From: Clostridium kluyveri DSM 555
Lineage (GTDB): Bacteria > Bacillota > Clostridia > Clostridiales > Clostridiaceae
Assembly: GCF_000016505.1 (NCBI RefSeq)
Contig: NC_009706.1
Coordinates: 1,922,001-1,986,000, forward strand
Length of the DNA: 64,000 nucleotides
Direction: 5' to 3'
Shown here: one piece after another, positions 49,636-57,297 of the stretch
How the letters are laid out: each line of letters starts with the position of its first letter
Position numbering within the stretch: position 1 is the first letter of the stretch
Position numbers and translations under genes: made by a program
The notes under the pieces: model-generated
Told to the model about the DNA's origin: nothing
Database searches by the model: none
The model's input: the letters and a program-made list of their open reading frames with translations, nothing else

Positions 49636-49787
49636 TTTCTATCATAATTAGGAGTTAGCCTTATCCTATAACCACTAGCTGCGTCAGCATCTTCATTTGT
49701 TATTTCAGCTATGGTTGTATGATTTTCTTCGTCAGTTTCAACAACTATTTTAGTATATTTATCTGATAACACATCTATACTCTCCAT
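49632..49787 (-). CDS. Small hypothetical protein, 51 aa
   Basis: The frame opens with ATGGAGAGTATAGAT at 49787 after GGTGAGGTGAGAA and stops at 49632. The acidic product contains VVETDEENHTTIAEITNED. It is convergent with the DUF2188 gene, overlapping by four bases. Function unknown. Confidence 0.55.
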   Translation of the reverse strand: MESIDVLSDKYTKIVVETDEENHTTIAEITNEDADAASGYRIRLTPNYDRN

Positions 49788-49794
49788 TATATTC

Positions 49795-49956
49795 TCACCT
49801 CACCCTCCTAACAGCACCCTTGACCCTCCTGTAGCACTCATGCCGTATCAATTTTTCTATATCAGAAAAGGAGAGGTATTCGCCTCTCCCTGGTTTGTCT
49901 TTATTTAGTTTTCTATCCTGGTTAAGCTTTTCTTTTAAGATTTCTCTTATCTTCAT
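49795..49956 (-). CDS. Small basic hypothetical protein, 53 aa
   Basis: AGGTGAGAGGT precedes ATGAAGATAAGAG. The product (MKIREILKEKLNQDRKL at its start, RRVKGAVRRVR at its end) is strongly basic and probably binds nucleic acid. It lies directly upstream of the 51-residue gene, forming a two-gene unit. Confidence 0.55.
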   Translation of the reverse strand: MKIREILKEKLNQDRKLNKDKPGRGEYLSFSDIEKLIRHECYRRVKGAVRRVR

Positions 49957-50144
49957 ACCTCTCACCTATTTCTTTTTTACGTAAGAAGAGTATATCTGAA
50001 ATTTAAATATTAGTGTAAAAAGGAGATATGTTAAACAGATATACTCATAGCAAGTAACTATCTGGAGGTTAGTTACACTTATATTCATATATATGCTCTA
50101 ACTTTAATATTTATACACTCTCTAATGATTCTCAACTCTTATTC

Positions 50145-50172
50145 ACAGATTTGATATTTTACTCATAGTATG
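50145..50172 (+). promoter_or_regulatory. Sigma-K/sigma-E-like promoter, prophage copy
   Basis: AC at 50145-50146, a 17-base spacer and CATAGTATG at 50164-50172. The whole stretch from TTCACA to the ribosome-binding site parallels that before the chromosomal paralogue at 3613. Confidence 0.55.
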
Positions 50173-50201
50173 ACATTGTAAACAAACTTACGGAGGTACC
50201 T

Positions 50202-50492
50202 ATGAGTATCAATGATTCTAATGACAACTCCAATGACAAAGTTGAAAATTCTTATGACTTTGGAGCTTCCATGTATTGCCCATACTGCTCAATGCCCTAT
50301 ACTGGACCAATCCAAGATGAATATATAGATGTAGATCCTTATGATAAAGACTTTGATGAAAATTTTGATGATGACTTCAATCCCGGATATAGACAAAGAC
50401 GTCGTAGAAGACGTAGGCGTAGACGCAGAAGGCATAGACGTGGGTTCCCTCTTTGGCCATTAATATTTTTCTACGACGACTGGTATTGGTAA
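50202..50492 (+). CDS. Acidic/arginine-rich protein, prophage paralogue
   Basis: A 96-residue protein with the same plan as the gene at 3613: MSIND start, MYCPYCSMPYT motif, acidic centre (YDKDFDENFDDDF), then a run of about 16 Arg and a hydrophobic end FYDDWYW. It is read against the phage late operon and uses a sporulation-type promoter. ACGGAGG precedes the ATG. A spore-associated role of the lysogen is inferred. Confidence 0.72.
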   Translation: MSINDSNDNSNDKVENSYDFGASMYCPYCSMPYTGPIQDEYIDVDPYDKDFDENFDDDFNPGYRQRRRRRRRRRRRRHRRGFPLWPLIFFYDDWYW

Positions 50493-50540
50493 TAAAAAAT
50501 ATTTTACACTTTATAAATATACTTAATTTAATCATTATAA

Positions 50541-50576
50541 AAAATAAGCACCCTAAATAATGAGTGCTTATTTTAA
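50541..50576. terminator. Bidirectional hairpin terminator
   Basis: AAATAAGCAC pairs with GTGCTTATTT, with T-rich flanks on both sides. It follows the arginine-rich gene. Confidence 0.8.
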
Positions 50577-50887
50577 TAATATTATTTTTTAAGGATAGAA
50601 TCTTGATACATCAATTTCTGGCGGTTGCATTTTAAGTTTTAAGTGCCCTGCAACCACAGACACAGACTTAAATTTACATTTGGTGGGAACCTAATTTATA
50701 AGCCATTTTTTTATTATATACATTACTTGTTACAATCCAATGTCCTATGTGACAACTATTTGTAAACAATGCAAAATAGACACTGCATTAACAGTGCCTA
50801 TCTCTGACATACACATATATAGTTTTATTTTATTTGCGGTTTCCCGCATTGGTAGCTATACTTTAGGCTATAGCCAAACCTGTATAC
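50577..50887. other. Gene-poor interval with remnants and hairpins
   Basis: No intact gene. On the minus strand a short open stretch ending near 50592 reads SVSVVAGHLKLKMQPPEI without a start, probably a remnant. The right part contains the hairpin at 50773 and a GGCTATAGCC palindrome. Confidence 0.4.
50773..50803 (-). terminator. Hairpin terminator
   Basis: On the minus strand, ATAGGCACTG pairs with CAGTGTCTAT around TTAATG and is followed by TTTGC. It lies downstream of the 50888 gene. Confidence 0.6.
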
Positions 50888-51172
50888 TTAAGAAAGAATA
50901 ATTCTATATTTCATGCCACCATTAAAATTAAAAATCAATTCTTTATTCGTAAAACTAATATCCAAAACTCCATCTTCCGTTATCGTGACCATTGGAGCAA
51001 TAGACTTTACGCCAACGTCACACCCACACTCGAAAAGTGTAATCGTTGATTCTGCTACACCTTTACTTTTGGGTTTTCCCCAATCTTCTTCCTTGAAATC
51101 TTCTATGCAGAATACTCTCTCTATTTTATTATTATCTATGATATTACATGCTTTCTCAAAAGAAATGTCCAT
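50888..51172 (-). CDS. Hypothetical protein, 94 aa
   Basis: An alpha/beta protein with DISFEKACNIIDNNKIERVF at the start, FECGCDVG in the middle and ELIFNFNGGMKYRIILS at the end. The ATG at 51172 has GGGGGAAAAT ahead; the ATG at 51184 overlaps that site. It is the last gene of the late-regulator block. Function unknown. Confidence 0.6.
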   Translation of the reverse strand: MDISFEKACNIIDNNKIERVFCIEDFKEEDWGKPKSKGVAESTITLFECGCDVGVKSIAPMVTITEDGVLDISFTNKELIFNFNGGMKYRIILS

Positions 51173-51290
51173 ATTTTCCCCCATACATCCTCTTTAATAT
51201 TATCCTAATATATAGTACTATTTCCTTTGAGTAAAAGCAAGGCCCCATTTAACCCTGGAGCCAGAGGTTTATTTTAAGAGGGTATTAAAA

Positions 51291-51737
51291 TTAAAATTTA
51301 ACTTTATTTTCATTTGCCAATCTTCTCGGAGTGTCCCATGTAACTACAGGAGCAACCTCTTTATTTATTACTATATCCCCGTCAGGATTCGTTTTATATA
51401 TAGACCTATTCTTTTTTACAAACGCACTATCACCTATATATTTATTTGCTTCATAGTTAACTGCCTTTACCACCTCTCGTCTACATGTTAAGGCAACCCT
51501 ATGTTCACATTTTAAATTACTAAAATTTCTTTGGATGCATTTTTCTACAGTATCTTTTTTAATATTTAATTTTCTAGCAATCTCAGGGGCTGTTAACCCA
51601 TCTAAATACAAAATCTTAACTTCTTCTTTATTTAACACAGCTCTCAAATCATCAGCTCCTAAAAAAGAATATAGTTCACCCAAACCATAAAAGTGGACAT
51701 GTTTTATTTTTACCAAATTGAATTCTTTGAATTTCAT
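51291..51737 (-). CDS. HTH late-gene regulator candidate, 148 aa
   Basis: Residues 35-75 form a sigma-region-4/LuxR-like helix-turn-helix (VKILYLDGLTAPEIARKLNI, then KDTVEKCIQRNF). The remainder is basic with no enzyme motif. It lies just before the late genes. Six phased 11-bp repeats lie in its upstream region and may be its own binding array. Late activator is the likely role, by position. Confidence 0.65.
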   Translation of the reverse strand: MKFKEFNLVKIKHVHFYGLGELYSFLGADDLRAVLNKEEVKILYLDGLTAPEIARKLNIKKDTVEKCIQRNFSNLKCEHRVALTCRREVVKAVNYEANKYIGDSAFVKKNRSIYKTNPDGDIVINKEVAPVVTWDTPRRLANENKVKF

Positions 51738-51766
51738 TTATATTATATACTATTTCTTAATGTATT

Positions 51767-51832
51767 TTGTCCCAACTTTGTCCTATTTTTGTCTCAAATT
51801 TGTCTCATTTTTGTCCTATTTTTGTCTCAAGA
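51767..51832. repeat. Six tandem 11-bp repeats (operator-like iterons)
   Basis: Six uninterrupted units of TTTGTCYYAWW type: TTTGTCCCAAC, TTTGTCCTATT, TTTGTCTCAAA, TTTGTCTCATT, TTTGTCCTATT, TTTGTCTCAAG. TTTGTC is invariant and the period is exactly one helical turn. They lie between the HTH gene start (51737) and the gene ending at 51868. Confidence 0.85.
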
Positions 51833-51867
51833 TTTTTTAAGATTAAAAAAGGCAACAGCATTATTTT

Positions 51868-52323
51868 TCAGCTATTACCATACACCCCTTCCCACTTAAC
51901 AATATCCTCCAGTATATCCTCTCGCCACCTATAGGCAGTGCTTCTCACGCCACCATACATTTCATTTGCTATCCACCCAACACCCTTGTTTAGCTTGTAC
52001 TTATAAATAATAAATTGCATAATTTCTTCTGATAGTGGAGGGACTGTCAGGACTTTCTTCAACAGAGCTGTATTTCTTTTTAACTGCCTTATCCTGGACA
52101 TATTCTTACGGAATTTTCTATTTACATATTTTAGTTCACTCTTAAGCTCCTTAATTTCTTTTGCATCTTCCTTTTCACTCGAGTGCTTTATATCCCACTG
52201 GATACTTTCCTCCTGATCCTGCAGGTCTTTACATTCCAATTCCAAAGCTTCCATCTCTTTCAAATCCCTAAAATAGCCATACAGCTTACCTTCTGTTCTT
52301 TTAAATGTTTCTTTGTCCAACAT
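51868..52323 (-). CDS. Phage regulatory protein with C-terminal HTH, 151 aa
   Basis: A long acidic/basic coiled coil (residues 25-80, with LECKDLQDQEESIQWDI) is followed by LPPLSEEIMQFIIYKYKL in reduced form and GVGWIANEMYGGVRSTAYRW, a helix-turn-helix similar to those of ArpU/DUF1492-type late regulators. GGGAGGGAACTGT favours the ATG at 52323. Confidence 0.65.
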   Translation of the reverse strand: MLDKETFKRTEGKLYGYFRDLKEMEALELECKDLQDQEESIQWDIKHSSEKEDAKEIKELKSELKYVNRKFRKNMSRIRQLKRNTALLKKVLTVPPLSEEIMQFIIYKYKLNKGVGWIANEMYGGVRSTAYRWREDILEDIVKWEGVYGNS

Positions 52324-52371
52324 ACAGTTCCCTCCCATGTACTTATTTAATTATGTCTAATTTCTAACCCC

Positions 52372-52986
52372 TCACTTACCCATCTGCTTCAAATCATCCT
52401 TAAAAGCCCTGGAATTACAAATCATATTGACATATTCTTTTATTTTAAGCTTCGGAACCTTAGTACTTTCCTTTTTCTTCTCTATATCAACATCAATTTG
52501 TTTTATGGTTAGGTTAAGAGAATTAATTTCTTCCTGCAGCAATTGGATTTTATCAAAATACCTTTCTCTTTCCAGAGTTTTGGCATTTACATAATCGACT
52601 ATGGATCTTTCACTTTCTTCTAAATCTTCCTTCAGTAAATTTATTTCCATCAGAAGATCCTTAACAATATTTCTATTGGTTTTCCCAGGGAACCCAAAGT
52701 CTACTTTAATAAGTGTAACAATTACTGATTCATCTTTACTCAAAACAAGGAGTATATCATCCTTCACGTAAAATCTCCTGACTACCTTATCCTCACCAAT
52801 CCGGTCCTCTATTAAGAAATCAGAATAAGTAAATATCTTATTTACATCCTGTATTATACGTTCATTATTGGCTGCCACATATTCCTGGACAGCAAAGTTA
52901 CCAGTTATACCTTTCACTCTTTCTACATATCTCGTTTTGCAGTGTTTGGTCAAATCTATATGTTTACGTTCTGCCATTACTTCCAT
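52372..52986 (-). CDS. Hypothetical phage protein, 204 aa
   Basis: Residues 10-105 form an alpha/beta domain (HCKTRYVERVKGITG, DRIGEDKVVRRFYVKDDILL), and residues 110-185 a long coiled coil. The first part resembles phage proteins that follow replication genes. GGAGGGATTGT precedes the ATG. Function unknown. Confidence 0.6.
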   Translation of the reverse strand: MEVMAERKHIDLTKHCKTRYVERVKGITGNFAVQEYVAANNERIIQDVNKIFTYSDFLIEDRIGEDKVVRRFYVKDDILLVLSKDESVIVTLIKVDFGFPGKTNRNIVKDLLMEINLLKEDLEESERSIVDYVNAKTLERERYFDKIQLLQEEINSLNLTIKQIDVDIEKKKESTKVPKLKIKEYVNMICNSRAFKDDLKQMGK

Positions 52987-53010
52987 ACAATCCCTCCATG
53001 CCCATTCTTT

Positions 53011-53211
53011 TTAAACTAACTTTCTACCGCATATAGGACAATACTTTATCTTAAAATGTCCTTGTGCAAGTCTATGCCTAAATAATACTATTCTAGGTTT
53101 ATCACCTTTCAGTTGAAATATTACAGCTTCATTAGGTTGTGTTTCTTTACTGTCAGGGCTTTTATTTACAAGAATGCTTTTTCCATATTCACCGTCACAA
53201 TATTGGCACAT
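53011..53211 (-). CDS. Small zinc-ribbon protein, 66 aa
   Basis: MCQYCDGEYGKS at the start and KYCPICGRKL at the end provide two CxxC knuckles around a beta hairpin, a typical small phage zinc ribbon. AGGAGGAAT-type site precedes the ATG. Probably binds nucleic acid or a partner protein. Confidence 0.7.
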   Translation of the reverse strand: MCQYCDGEYGKSILVNKSPDSKETQPNEAVIFQLKGDKPRIVLFRHRLAQGHFKIKYCPICGRKLV

Positions 53212-53233
53212 AAGCTATTCCTCCTTAACTTAT

Positions 53234-53395
53234 TTACCTCCCATGCCTGTCCCATTCCTTTTTAAAATTCTTATAACTCTTAGCACTTTCCTTCCTGCAA
53301 TTCCTAACAACTACATAAAGGCCTATTATCCCAACTATACTCAACAGAACCCATGCTCCCAAAAACACATACCCTAATTTTATTAAATGTTCCAT
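53234..53395 (-). CDS. Small membrane protein, 53 aa
   Basis: AAAAGGTGAGTAG precedes ATGGAACATTTA. One transmembrane helix (FLGAWVLLSIVGIIGLYVVV) is followed by a basic cytosolic tail with KESAKSYKNFKKEWDRHG. It lies between the zinc-ribbon and J-domain genes. Function unknown. Confidence 0.65.
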   Translation of the reverse strand: MEHLIKLGYVFLGAWVLLSIVGIIGLYVVVRNCRKESAKSYKNFKKEWDRHGR

Positions 53396-53418
53396 CTACT
53401 CACCTTTTCCATAATCAT

Positions 53419-53796
53419 CTATTTAACATTTCTAAAAAGCTTTATCTTATCTACCGTATTTAAAAAATCATATATGGTTTTCCTTTTCATTTCTCTTGTA
53501 AAGGCCATTTCATAACGCTTAACAAAATCATCTGCTGCAATATCTAATATGTTAAGATTATTTCCACTTTCATTTTTTGTATTTGCTTCATTGGGTGTAT
53601 TTGCTTTATTGACTTTTGCTAAATTATTTTTTAACCATTCATGAGCCTCATTAACTTTTTTCATTTCTTCATCTTTCCCTGTAATATCAGGATGAACCTC
53701 TTTTGCTTTAGCTCTATATGCTTTTGAAAGCTGTTCTTCTGATATCGGAAACTTTTTTTCCATTCCTAAAACCTTAAAGGCTTCATTGGCATTCAT
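53419..53796 (-). CDS. J-domain protein
   Basis: A 125-residue co-chaperone-like protein. Residues 2-60 form a J domain: EAFKVLGMEKKFPISEEQLS, then the key HPD tripeptide in KEVHPDITGKDEEMKKVNEA. The C-terminal half is helical. It would stimulate DnaK ATPase and might help remodel replication proteins. It follows directly the membrane protein at 53797. Confidence 0.82.
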   Translation of the reverse strand: MNANEAFKVLGMEKKFPISEEQLSKAYRAKAKEVHPDITGKDEEMKKVNEAHEWLKNNLAKVNKANTPNEANTKNESGNNLNILDIAADDFVKRYEMAFTREMKRKTIYDFLNTVDKIKLFRNVK

Positions 53797-54114
53797 CTAA
53801 TCACCTTCCTTCAATTTAACGCTTACAACCAAAGGATCATCCTTTAGATGCTTTCTAGTATAAACCAAGCTATATGGTAACAAACTTGTCAAACACCCTT
53901 TTATACCCCATATAATTAAAAATGGTGCTGTAATTATAACTCCAACAACAGATAAAATAAGTTTGAATAACCCAAGATATGTTTCCTTTATATTCTTAAA
54001 ATAATATCCTTTATTTCTAAAAACAAATACATACTGAATTCTCTTATTTGGATTATATTTAATTCTAATTTTTTTCAATATTCTCTGCTGCTGAATAGTT
54101 TTTATTATAGTCAT
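53797..54114 (-). CDS. Membrane protein, 105 aa
   Basis: Basic N-terminus (RILKKIRIKYNPNKRIQYVF), a hydrophobic region LFKLILSVVGVIITAPFLII that spans the membrane and a basic tail. It abuts the J-domain gene, so the two are co-expressed. The inverted repeat at 54187 lies upstream. Function unknown. Confidence 0.6.
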   Translation of the reverse strand: MTIIKTIQQQRILKKIRIKYNPNKRIQYVFVFRNKGYYFKNIKETYLGLFKLILSVVGVIITAPFLIIWGIKGCLTSLLPYSLVYTRKHLKDDPLVVSVKLKEGD

Positions 54115-54186
54115 CTACTCACCTTCTTTAAATTCCCATGTATAATAAATCCAATTTTGCACATACTATCTTTGTGTTCCATTATG

Positions 54187-54219
54187 TAATTATGTTTTAA
54201 TGTATGTGTAACATAATTA
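54187..54219. promoter_or_regulatory. Perfect 10-bp inverted repeat, operator candidate
   Basis: TAATTATGTT (54187-54196) and AACATAATTA (54210-54219) are exact inverse repeats separated by 13 bases. It lies in the gap between the genes at 54114 and 54278 and may be a regulator binding site. Confidence 0.5.
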
Positions 54220-54227
54220 ATCCTTAT

Positions 54228-54251
54228 GCCGGGGATTATTTATCCCCGGTG
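54228..54251. terminator. GC-rich palindrome
   Basis: CCGGGGAT, TATTT, ATCCCCGG. The T-rich side is on the plus strand (GTTTAGTTTTATT). It follows the stop of the minus-strand gene at 54278, where it may act as a terminator or RNA end. Confidence 0.55.
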
Positions 54252-54277
54252 TTTAGTTTTATTACAAAGTATTTGTA

Positions 54278-54589
54278 TCACGAATCAACTTCTAGCCACT
54301 GATCAATTAATCCATACAATTGAACAGCATCCCAGGAATATTCAGCCTCTATACAAATATGTTGACCACCAAGCTCCCCAAATGTAATTCTTACAGTCCC
54401 TCCTATTTCATCATCCCATATAAATTCAAAGCCATTTTCAATAGACATTACATTGTCTGGTGTTGCAATGTCTTTAAATTTCATTTCATCTATACTTAAA
54501 CTTGATTCATCAGCTATATGCTTTTTTAAAGAATTATTGATATCTTTATCCATATCATGGTATATGAATAAGACGTTTTTTAACTCCAT
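54278..54589 (-). CDS. Hypothetical protein, 103 aa
   Basis: An acidic alpha/beta protein with FEFIWDDEIGGTVRITFGEL and an aromatic C-terminus AVQLYGLIDQWLEV. No cysteine cluster, no membrane segment. Two tandem genes upstream continue the early operon. Not recognised. Confidence 0.55.
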   Translation of the reverse strand: MELKNVLFIYHDMDKDINNSLKKHIADESSLSIDEMKFKDIATPDNVMSIENGFEFIWDDEIGGTVRITFGELGGQHICIEAEYSWDAVQLYGLIDQWLEVDS

Positions 54590-54597
54590 ATTTACAC

Positions 54598-54918
54598 CTA
54601 CTTCCTACTTGCATTAAAATTAACCTCTGCACAAGCCTCACAACCCCTGTCAACCAACTTTTTATTATGCCTATGGAATCCCTGGACTATGTCAAAATTC
54701 TCTCTAAAAAGCTTGGCCAAGATTCCTATACCCACCTGAATAACGTCCAGCACCTCTTCCATTATCTTTTTCTTATCTCCAGAGGAGAGAGCTTCACACA
54801 GCTCTCCTGCTTCCTCCAAAACTTTCTTTTTCCAATCCTGCCAGGTCATTGTCCTGTGGTCTATTTTATTACCTTTGCGGTCTATTAGTTTTCTAAGCAC
54901 CATTAGCTTTAGTTTCAA
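54598..54918 (-). CDS. MazG-like nucleotide pyrophosphohydrolase
   Basis: A protein of about 106 residues. EEAGELCEALSSGD and KKIMEEVLDVIQVGIGI give the Ex2E / Ex2D metal-binding motif of the MazG/dUTPase superfamily, which hydrolyses nucleoside triphosphates to monophosphates. The TTG at 54918 has AAGGTGA six bases before it; the GTG at 54927 lies inside that site. It would shape the nucleotide pool or blunt alarmone signals during infection. Confidence 0.82.
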   Translation of the reverse strand: MKLKLMVLRKLIDRKGNKIDHRTMTWQDWKKKVLEEAGELCEALSSGDKKKIMEEVLDVIQVGIGILAKLFRENFDIVQGFHRHNKKLVDRGCEACAEVNFNASRK

Positions 54919-54923
54919 TGTGT

Positions 54924-55067
54924 TCACCTTCTCAATTCTTCAATTTGTCTTATATATCCAGAAGCCATAGCTTTATACTGTTCTGGCCTATCTGGTAATA
55001 GCTTTTCTTTTAGGCATTGCAAGCTCTTTTCTAGTCTATCTATTTGTTCCTTCTTGGATTTATCCAT
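54924..55067 (-). CDS. Small hypothetical protein, 47 aa
   Basis: A helical charged protein beginning MDKSKKEQIDRLEKSLQCLK. The start ATG at 55067 follows GTGTGATGT, a weak site. Its stop overlaps the start region of the MazG-like gene, so the genes are coupled. Confidence 0.5.
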   Translation of the reverse strand: MDKSKKEQIDRLEKSLQCLKEKLLPDRPEQYKAMASGYIRQIEELRR

Positions 55068-55081
55068 ACATCACACTTCTT

Positions 55082-55207
55082 TCAATTAGCTTTATCAAAT
55101 ATACTTACTTGCCTATCTGCCTTTTTAAGCATACTGAAATCACTATCATCAAACCCATCAAGTATGTTAGGTATTGGACTCATGGTAGTTTCCCATCCAT
55201 AACCCAT
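55082..55207 (-). CDS. Small hypothetical protein, 41 aa
   Basis: The frame starts ATGGGTTATGGATGG at 55207. The product contains MSPIPNILDGFDDSDF and a KKADRQVSIF end. AGAGATAATAGGGACC lies upstream, a modest ribosome-binding site. It fills a gap in the early operon; conservation would be needed to confirm it. Confidence 0.45.
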   Translation of the reverse strand: MGYGWETTMSPIPNILDGFDDSDFSMLKKADRQVSIFDKAN

Positions 55208-55225
55208 GGTCCCTATTATCTCTTT

Positions 55226-55708
55226 CTATCCTTTTACATCAGGTGTTCTTAGTTTGTCCCCATCTATTTGCTTTAGGCAGCTATAAATCAACGCAATTAT
55301 CTGTTCTTTAGAGATTCTCTCCGTCCAGAATTCTCTGCTTTCAATGATGAATTCATAACCTGTAAGAATTGTAAGCTGCTTTGGAGCTTTCTTAATCCAC
55401 ATGACATCATCATCACGCTTTAATTCATCTCCCATATAGTCCGTATCCTCAATGAATAAAATCTTATTTATATTTACACTTGTAAATTCAGGAACCTTCT
55501 CTTTGAACTTGTCTTTTATTTTTTGAGCTAGAGGAGCATAGAATTCATTCTTTATCCAATGTCTAGAATCATATTTTCCGTTATTCAATTCTCTTATCTT
55601 TTGTATTACCCCATTTCCAGTGGACTGAACATACTGCAAATTAAATCCCGAACATTCTATTTCTCTCACATGTCCAGTGCGGTCATCAATTATCTTTATT
55701 CTAGGCAT
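55226..55708 (-). CDS. Phage metallopeptidase-like protein lacking HExxH
   Basis: A 160-residue protein. Residues 80-150 follow the phage putative metallopeptidase family (ILFIEDTDYMGDE, LTILTGYEFIIESREFW, EQIIALIYSCLKQI, then LRTPDVKG), but where relatives have HELLH it has SCLKQ, so the zinc site is lost. The N-terminus adds about 75 other residues. It may have become a regulatory or structural protein. It overlaps the DUF1064 gene by eight bases. Confidence 0.65.
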   Translation of the reverse strand: MPRIKIIDDRTGHVREIECSGFNLQYVQSTGNGVIQKIRELNNGKYDSRHWIKNEFYAPLAQKIKDKFKEKVPEFTSVNINKILFIEDTDYMGDELKRDDDVMWIKKAPKQLTILTGYEFIIESREFWTERISKEQIIALIYSCLKQIDGDKLRTPDVKG

Positions 55709-56117
55709 TTTTCTTACTCTCCCTTCTTCTTTTCTTCAACTCCTTGAAGTCTATCCAGCCACTTTCACTGTACTTCAGGCTTCTTGAAACCCACCTGAAA
55801 TCCATAGTTGGATGAAGATATTTAAGCATTTTAAATTTAAGCTCTCCTTGTGGTGTACTATCACCCTTAACATCAATATAAGTTTCCGTACCATCAAGGT
55901 TGTATATTAAAAAATCCAAAGTATACGTAGCCGGTCTTTCCTTTTTGCCCTTATATTCAAAAGCCGGTATAAGAGTAAACTTAGGCTGCAATTCAAAATT
56001 TTCTATTTCACCTTTGGCCTTAAGTTTTTTCAGATATTCATAATACCTGGCTTCATCTTTAGAATCAAAGGTTATTCCGTCAACCATTGATTTTTTAGCA
56101 TTATATTTACTTCTCAT
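55701..56117 (-). CDS. DUF1064 phage nuclease-like protein
   Basis: A 138-residue protein with YNAKKSMVDGITFDSKDEAR at the N-terminus and LDFLIYNLDG-TYIDVKGD in the middle, which gives the PD-(D/E)xK pattern Glu, Asp, Val-Lys. DUF1064 proteins are thought to be phage endonucleases of the Holliday-junction-resolvase type. A basic tail ends KKRRRESKKNA. Confidence 0.85.
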   Translation of the reverse strand: MRSKYNAKKSMVDGITFDSKDEARYYEYLKKLKAKGEIENFELQPKFTLIPAFEYKGKKERPATYTLDFLIYNLDGTETYIDVKGDSTPQGELKFKMLKYLHPTMDFRWVSRSLKYSESGWIDFKELKKRRRESKKNA

Positions 56118-56121
56118 GCCA

Positions 56122-56304
56122 TCACCTTCTATTCACCAGATTTTCCGCATATCTAAGCTGCTGCTTAATGTATGGATCATCAATGCTACTTCCTTCTCCA
56201 CTCATCCAATCGGTAATTCTTTTATTTATATCCTCTATAGCTTGAATTGGCAACTTGTTTAAATTTCTATTCAAATCTTCCATGGATTTAATTTCTATCC
56301 TCAC
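56122..56304 (-). CDS. Small hypothetical protein, 60 aa
   Basis: A helical protein (MEDLNRNLNKLPIQAIEDIN) whose start overlaps the end of the 56301 gene by four bases, so translation is coupled. Function unknown. Confidence 0.6.
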   Translation of the reverse strand: MRIEIKSMEDLNRNLNKLPIQAIEDINKRITDWMSGEGSSIDDPYIKQQLRYAENLVNRR

Positions 56305-57029
56305 ATAACCACTTCCTTAAGCTCCATAAATTCCTGAATTTCTGCAATTATATCTTTTAAATCTTCTATTTTTACATCTATACTTTTGGACTGTGGCGTA
56401 TACAAAGTAACATATTTGCCTTCTATAGAAAAACTTAACTTTTCGCCTTCCAATCTAACTATTTTCAATCTTTTCTTAGAATCTTTCGCCGGTCCTTCGC
56501 AGTCCTTCGCCGATTTATCAGCTGGCTTCGCTGGCTTATTATTCACAGCAGCAGTCTCTTTTTCAAACTTAGTATTTTCACACAACTCATTTATTTCATC
56601 CTCTGTCATCTTTGTTACCTCTAATTTTTTATTTTCTTCTTTGGTTTTTCTTTTCTTAGCCAATTCCTCCAACCTGAATTTTGCAGTATGCTCTTCCAAG
56701 TTAAATTTATTTGCAATGCATTTAATTGTTCCGGGACTTATCGAAGGATAGCTAAAGCCACTTTTCTTCAATTCCTCAAGTATCATTTCATCTGTTAAAT
56801 TTGGTTTCTTTTCTATTTCTTCCTCTTCACCTTCTCCAAAAATATAATCTGCTGCTTTTTCTGCCACCTCATCAACGGAACTTGGATTTTGAGCTTTCCA
56901 CCTGGAGTAATAGTTCTCTGCTGTCAACCTAGTTATTCCAAATTTACTAACTGCACCTTTTAATAAATCTCCTTTTTCTTGTCCTTTGTTACTGCTAAAA
57001 TATTCAAAGCACTTTTCTTTATAGCTCAT
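56301..57029 (-). CDS. Hypothetical phage protein with HTH-like segments, 242 aa
   Basis: The N-terminus (SKFGITRLTAENYYSRWKAQ) resembles a helix-turn-helix, the centre IKCIANKFNLEEHTAKFRL another, and the C-terminal 60 residues form a beta-alpha domain (LSFSIEGKYVTLYTPQSKSI). A Lys/Ala/Pro linker lies between. Possibly a replication or transcription accessory factor. AAAAGGAGTG precedes the ATG. Confidence 0.6.
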   Translation of the reverse strand: MSYKEKCFEYFSSNKGQEKGDLLKGAVSKFGITRLTAENYYSRWKAQNPSSVDEVAEKAADYIFGEGEEEEIEKKPNLTDEMILEELKKSGFSYPSISPGTIKCIANKFNLEEHTAKFRLEELAKKRKTKEENKKLEVTKMTEDEINELCENTKFEKETAAVNNKPAKPADKSAKDCEGPAKDSKKRLKIVRLEGEKLSFSIEGKYVTLYTPQSKSIDVKIEDLKDIIAEIQEFMELKEVVM

Positions 57030-57045
57030 TAATATTCACTCCTTT

Positions 57046-57162
57046 TTATTTAACAATGCAATATTCACCGCATATCAAACATCTTTTAATAATTCCACCC
57101 GACCTAGTTTTGCCAACACTTTTCCAGTAATGATTGCACATCTTAGGACTTTTCTTTTTCAT
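57046..57162 (-). CDS. Small zinc-knuckle protein, 38 aa
   Basis: AGGTGAGAAAG precedes ATGAAAAAGAAAAG. The product has CNHYWKSVGKTRSGGIIKRC followed by ICGEYC, a C-x-H / C-x2-C set able to bind one zinc ion. Common in Clostridium phages; function unknown. Confidence 0.6.
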   Translation of the reverse strand: MKKKSPKMCNHYWKSVGKTRSGGIIKRCLICGEYCIVK

Positions 57163-57297
57163 CTTTCTCACCTACTACACTATTACTCTAAAACTCTAAT
57201 ACAGCCTTTTTAAACCTATCTTAATTTCAAGACGATTAATTATACTACTTGTCCCCTTTCCTTTTGAATTTGCTATGCCTATGGCTTGAATTGGCTG

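Noticed and set aside
51767..51832. CRISPR-like array
   Set aside because: The units are 11 bases, contiguous and without spacers; no cas genes are present.
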